DNA from: Spirochaetales bacterium
GTDB taxonomy: Bacteria > Spirochaetota > Spirochaetia > SPDA01
Length of the DNA: 9,618 nt
Assembly: GCA_004525155.1 (NCBI GenBank)
Contig: SPDA01000044.1
Location: 1 to 9,618, forward strand
Direction of reading: 5' to 3'
In this document: in pieces, positions 7,501 through 9,618 of the stretch
Layout of the letters: the number at the start of each line of letters is the position of its first letter
How positions within the stretch are numbered: the stretch's first letter is position 1
Made by a program: the position numbers and the translations under genes
The notes under the pieces: model-generated
The model's input: only the letters and a program-made list of their open reading frames with translations
Told to the model about the DNA's origin: nothing
Databases searched by the model: none

Positions 7501-8313
7501 CTAAAACCTGTGCAGGGTCTGCAGGGTAAAGGTTTCCACCATAAAAATGATGAGGATGAGCACAAAACTTATAATTGAAAAGAGACTCATGCTTTTTCCC
7601 TTCCAGCGGAGAACGTAGCGGAATATTATGTGAACAAGGCATATGAACCAGAGCACTACGGAAAGAAATATTTTAGGATCCAGCAGGGGAAAGACTTTCC
7701 AAATCTTAAGGGCCATGACGCTTCCCGTGGCAATCCCGATGCTGAGCAGGCCCAGGCCGATAATGACGCAGAATCCGTTTGTCTTGTCCAGGGTTTCCAG
7801 CGAGGGCAGCCGGTCAAAGAGGCGGTTGAATCTTTTCTGTTTCAGTTCGTAGAAAAGATAAAGATAAAGAATCCCCAGTATCATGGAATATATAAAAAAA
7901 CCGTATCCTGCTATGGAAGTAATGGTATGCACGCCGAATACGGGTAAACGCAGAATATCCGATTCGAAAGTGTTTATCCTCGAACCGAAAGAAGAGATGA
8001 GCTGGAAAACGAAAATCAGGATAAATGCAAAGGAGCCCAATACTTTCTTTTTTACCCGCCTGTCGATGATAAGATAGAGGATCGCCAGAATAAGAGCGAG
8101 GAAGGAAAAAGCGTGAAAAACGGAAGTAAGAGGGACTTTTTTCTCAAGGAACCACCGTATAAGAAATAGAACGGTATGGATGATGATTGCGCTCAAATTC
8201 AGGATGAACGCGGCCTTGTAGAACTGAATTATGCCTTTTATTACGAATAATATGTGAAAAAGAGCGACACCAAGATAGAACAAAGAAACAATCAGGCCGA
8301 AGTACATCAACAT
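7501..8313 (-). CDS. hemX: HemX/CcsA-family integral membrane protein (cytochrome c assembly-like)
   Basis: This 270-residue, very hydrophobic protein has about eight membrane segments (roughly 3-25, 35-56, 65-83, 92-109, 128-155, 180-200, 213-235, 243-263). LPVFGVHTITSIAGYGFF at 123-140 carries the conserved histidine H129, and IWKVFPLLDPKIFLS at 204-218 is a degenerate form of the tryptophan-rich WWD heme-handling motif of CcsA: DPK stays, but most tryptophans and the following glutamate are gone. This fits the HemX subgroup, which commonly sits beside hemA and in Bacillus lowers HemA levels; a true cytochrome c synthase role looks less likely. It is the first gene of the operon. Starts possible are GTG at 8316 (AAAGGA 7 bases upstream) or ATG at 8313 (10 bases upstream), with another ATG at 8307. 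I chose 8313. Confidence 0.85.
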   Translation of the reverse strand: MLMYFGLIVSLFYLGVALFHILFVIKGIIQFYKAAFILNLSAIIIHTVLFLIRWFLEKKVPLTSVFHAFSFLALILAILYLIIDRRVKKKVLGSFAFILIFVFQLISSFGSRINTFESDILRLPVFGVHTITSIAGYGFFIYSMILGILYLYLFYELKQKRFNRLFDRLPSLETLDKTNGFCVIIGLGLLSIGIATGSVMALKIWKVFPLLDPKIFLSVVLWFICLVHIIFRYVLRWKGKSMSLFSIISFVLILIIFMVETFTLQTLHRF

Positions 8314-8323
8314 CACTATGAAT

Positions 8324-8329
8324 TCCTTT
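8324..8329 (-). promoter_or_regulatory. Ribosome binding site of the HemX-like gene
   Basis: AAAGGA on the minus strand is 7 bases from GTG-8316 and 10 bases from ATG-8313, so it does not separate the two starts cleanly. It overlaps the candidate -10 box (8327-8332); if that promoter is used, this site would be outside the mRNA and translation would be nearly leaderless. Confidence 0.5.
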
Positions 8330-8355
8330 ATAAAACTGACCAGTCAGTACTGCAA
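8327..8355 (-). promoter_or_regulatory. Candidate promoter of the heme operon
   Basis: On the minus strand TTGCAG (8350-8355) and TATAAA (8327-8332, five of six matches to TATAAT) are 17 bases apart, between the upstream terminator and the first operon gene. The -35 box is weak; TTTGCA with an 18-base spacer is an alternative. The spacer holds the 8335-8348 palindrome. Against it, transcription would begin near 8320, leaving only a few bases before the start codon. A promoter further upstream, around 8355-8388, is the other option. Confidence 0.45.
8335..8348. promoter_or_regulatory. Perfect palindrome, candidate TetR-type operator
   Basis: ACTGAC-CA-GTCAGT is a perfect 6-2-6 inverted repeat, directly followed by an overlapping 8-base palindrome CAGTACTG (8345-8352). 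Short palindromes of this kind, placed over the promoter, are typical of TetR-family operators, and a TetR gene lies in the operon downstream. I saw no second copy in the window. The assignment to that regulator is inference. Confidence 0.55.
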
Positions 8356-8389
8356 ATGAATACACGCTGCATTTTAAAATGAAACAAAG

Positions 8390-8420
8390 GGCGGGGAGCT
8401 CCGGAATGGAGATCCCCGCC
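8390..8420 (-). terminator. Rho-independent terminator of the membrane cytochrome gene
   Basis: Read on the minus strand, the arms GGCGGGGATCTCC and GGAGCTCCCCGCC pair 12 of 13 positions (one T-C mismatch) around the 5-base loop ATTCC. The hairpin starts 25 bases after the stop codon at 8446 and is followed by the U-rich, interrupted CTTTGTTTCATTTT. It separates the cytochrome gene from the heme operon and implies that the operon has its own promoter. Confidence 0.8.
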
Positions 8421-8445
8421 TTGTCAATTCAATGCTACGTTAAGA

Positions 8446-9174
8446 TTATGCTTTCTTTTTCTTGAACAGCAGATCGATCAGCGAAAGCACGACATAAGCG
8501 CCGAAGGAAACCGCCAGGCTCACGCCGCCCAGAATAACCAGGGGGGCCGCGCCGGCTGCGGCTTTTGCCAGCCACCAGGAACCGATGTCGAAAAGGATTG
8601 CCAGGAACGAAAAACCGATAACAACAGCTTTGAGTTTCTCGTTATACAGAGTAAACGAAAATACAAGAGCCAGGAGAAAAATGATGGGAAGCGTTGCCAA
8701 AACATGAGTATGGCTTAAAGCTACGAGCCTCGAAATCGATTTTCCCGTGTCCTGGGCTAGGAGGGGTTCAACACTTTGATAGGATTCCGTTACAACTCCC
8801 GCCACTTCTGATTCCGAAGAGTGGCACATAACGCAGGAAGATTCGAAAACCGGCTGCACAGAGGCGAAATCAGCCTCAGAAGCGCCGTTTGTCAGCCAGA
8901 GTTTCAGTTCCTGGTATTCGTTTTCACTCTGGAAATACTCTTTCATAGTGCCGTCTATCGAAGCTTCCAGAACGGTGGTTCCTCTGGCGCCGTAAAAGGA
9001 TATACGGATATCCTCCATGGACATGCCCGGTTTCTGAACCACGGGGCTATAGGTAAGTAAAATATTGGCAAATCCTAACAGATAGCCGATACCCGCAATA
9101 ATGAGAAATAGAGTAATGCCAACTTTTGCGCTGACATTGAGGCTTTTAAGCCCTGCTGGTTCTTTCCAAAACAT
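8446..9174 (-). CDS. Membrane-anchored monoheme c-type cytochrome-like protein, four membrane segments
   Basis: I do not recognise a named family. The 242-residue protein has an N-terminal membrane segment at about 18-41, an external domain of about 110 residues with one heme-c attachment motif C114-V-M-C117-H118, and then three more membrane segments (about 157-176, 183-204, 209-237), ending in a lysine-rich tail. S-H-T-H at 154-157 places H155 and H157 at the mouth of the second membrane segment, a position where histidines could ligate a heme. It is likely an electron carrier at the outer face of the cytoplasmic membrane, passing electrons between quinone or membrane partners and periplasmic cytochromes; this is inference. 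AAAGGA lies 9 bases before the ATG. It is a single-gene unit with a terminator after it, divergent from the exported cytochrome gene at 9427. Confidence 0.8.
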   Translation of the reverse strand: MFWKEPAGLKSLNVSAKVGITLFLIIAGIGYLLGFANILLTYSPVVQKPGMSMEDIRISFYGARGTTVLEASIDGTMKEYFQSENEYQELKLWLTNGASEADFASVQPVFESSCVMCHSSESEVAGVVTESYQSVEPLLAQDTGKSISRLVALSHTHVLATLPIIFLLALVFSFTLYNEKLKAVVIGFSFLAILFDIGSWWLAKAAAGAAPLVILGGVSLAVSFGAYVVLSLIDLLFKKKKA

Positions 9175-9199
9175 ACACTCACTTCCTTTCTTTTTTTTT

Positions 9200-9238
9200 C
9201 TGAATATCTCTGAATTTCTGCGAACAGAAAGTATTCAG
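9200..9238 (-). repeat. Nested inverted repeat in the leader of the membrane cytochrome gene
   Basis: On the minus strand TTTCTG-TTCG-CAGAAA (9215-9230) forms a 6-bp stem with a UUCG loop, enclosed by outer arms CTGAATA/TATTCAG (9200-9206 with 9232-9238). It ends about 25 bases before the start codon. It is followed by an A-run, not a T-run, so it does not look like a terminator. It could stabilise the mRNA leader or be a protein-binding palindrome. Confidence 0.5.
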
Positions 9239-9302
9239 CAAAAATAATTAAGCTCTTTTTTGTCAATTTTCATACTTTACAAAAATACTCTAACAATGTA
9301 AT

Positions 9303-9324
9303 ATGTACCACTAATTGGGTGCAT
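9303..9324. repeat. Imperfect inverted repeat in the divergent spacer
   Basis: ATGTACC (9303-9309) and GGTGCAT (9318-9324) are complementary at 6 of 7 positions with an 8-base gap. The repeat sits just upstream of the plus-strand -35 box, a usual place for an activator site. TGCATT recurs at 9320-9325 and 9339-9344. The binding protein is unknown. Around it, 9175-9426 is AT-rich and holds no gene I can support; a perfect minus-strand TTGACA at 9261-9266 has no well-spaced -10 box. Confidence 0.35.
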
Positions 9325-9336
9325 TGTAAACAACAA

Positions 9337-9365
9337 TTTGCATTTAATACGAATAAAAATATAAT
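9337..9365 (+). promoter_or_regulatory. Sigma-70-type promoter of the exported cytochrome gene
   Basis: TTTGCA (9337-9342) and a perfect TATAAT (9360-9365) are separated by 17 bases. Transcription would start near 9372, giving a leader of about 55 bases before the ATG at 9427. Confidence 0.65.
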
Positions 9366-9410
9366 AAAACAGGGTAATGGTTAGTTTAACTGTACAAAAT
9401 AACAATTAAA

Positions 9411-9416
9411 GAGAGG
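9411..9416 (+). promoter_or_regulatory. Ribosome binding site that fixes the 9427 start
   Basis: GAGAGG lies 10 bases before the ATG at 9427. The earlier ATG at 9420 is only 3 bases from it and opens a different frame that stops after about 41 codons, so 9427 is the start used. Confidence 0.65.
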
Positions 9417-9426
9417 AAAATGCAAA

Positions 9427-9618
9427 ATGAAGAGAATAAGACCTGGTTTATTGACGATACTGGTGATCGTGTGCATGTTTATCGCTGTTTCATCTGTTGC
9501 CTGGGCTCAGCAGGGACAGCTCAAGCTTTCCGGTATTACGGTTAAAGATGAGCATCCCAATGGTTGTGTGGATTGTCACAAGGTGGCCGGGGGAAATGAT
9601 TACCGTCTGAGTACCGAA
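9427..9618 (+). CDS. Exported c-type cytochrome (N-terminal part, cut by window edge)
   Basis: Sixty-four codons lie in the window and the frame is still open at the edge. Residues 1-27 are a clear Sec signal peptide: basic MKRIRP, a hydrophobic core from about 7 to 22, and a likely cleavage after AWA (27). The mature part soon reaches a heme-c motif C47-V-D-C50-H51 within HPNGCVDCHK. The product is therefore a periplasmic or extracellular cytochrome; whether it has more hemes cannot be seen. An early CxxCH with a preceding histidine (H43) is often found in multiheme cytochromes. It diverges from the membrane cytochrome gene at 9174, suggesting that the two share regulation or an electron path. 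No specific family is assigned. Confidence 0.88.
   Translation, partial: MKRIRPGLLTILVIVCMFIAVSSVAWAQQGQLKLSGITVKDEHPNGCVDCHKVAGGNDYRLSTE

Noticed and set aside
8390..8420. The hairpin as a plus-strand terminator too
   Set aside because: No plus-strand gene ends near it and the plus-strand flank TTGTCAATTC is not a T-run.
9261..9266. Perfect minus-strand TTGACA as the -35 box of the membrane cytochrome gene
   Set aside because: The nearest TATTTT-like -10 is only about 14 bases away and no good hexamer lies at 16-18 bases, so I did not call a promoter.
9420..9545. Short frame from ATG-9420 (about 41 codons)
   Set aside because: It is only 3 bases from the ribosome site and shows no known features; the overlapping frame from 9427 encodes a signal peptide and a heme-c motif.
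1..9618. CRISPR array, transposon, tRNA or rRNA
   Set aside because: No spaced direct repeats, transposase motifs, terminal repeats or tRNA/rRNA-like segments were seen by reading; coding genes fill nearly the whole window.

Overview
This window holds most of an anaerobic-type heme biosynthesis operon on the minus strand (1 to about 8313) and, beyond it, two c-type cytochrome genes facing away from each other (8446-9174 minus, 9427-9618+ plus). In transcription order the operon reads: HemX/CcsA-like membrane protein, sirC, hemA, hemC, a TetR-family regulator, a cobA-hemD fusion, hemB, ahbC, and ahbD, which is cut by the left edge. The genes are tightly packed, and four junctions are 4-base ATGA stop/start overlaps.

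The two radical SAM genes show which route is used. AhbC and AhbD belong to the siroheme-dependent (alternative) heme pathway of sulfate reducers, some Firmicutes and archaea. HemA, HemB, HemC and the HemD half make uroporphyrinogen III from glutamyl-tRNA. The CobA half and SirC carry it to precorrin-2 and sirohydrochlorin. After iron insertion and decarboxylation by siroheme decarboxylase AhbA/AhbB (not in the window), AhbC and AhbD would finish heme b. hemL, a dedicated iron chelatase and ahbA/ahbB are not seen; they may lie past the left edge or elsewhere. The classical late genes hemE, hemN/F, hemG/Y and hemH are also not in the window.

Regulation: the TetR gene sits inside the operon between hemC and cobA-hemD. 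A perfect 6-2-6 palindrome (8335-8348) lies just ahead of the first operon gene, inside a plausible -35/-10 spacer. The simplest reading is an autoregulated repressor controlling the whole heme operon. A hairpin terminator (8390-8420) separates the operon from the upstream cytochrome gene.

Right end: the minus-strand gene (8446-9174) encodes a membrane protein with one CxxCH heme-c site. The plus-strand gene (from 9427, cut by the right edge) encodes an exported protein with a signal peptide and a CxxCH site. They diverge from a 252-bp AT-rich spacer containing a good plus-strand promoter, an inverted repeat and a leader hairpin.

Organism: the siroheme-dependent heme route, fused CobA-HemD, c-type cytochromes and strong Shine-Dalgarno sites suggest an anaerobic, respiring, diderm-like bacterium, for example from Desulfobacterota or a lineage of similar metabolism. 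The phylum cannot be fixed from this sequence alone. No tRNA, rRNA, mobile element or CRISPR array was recognised.
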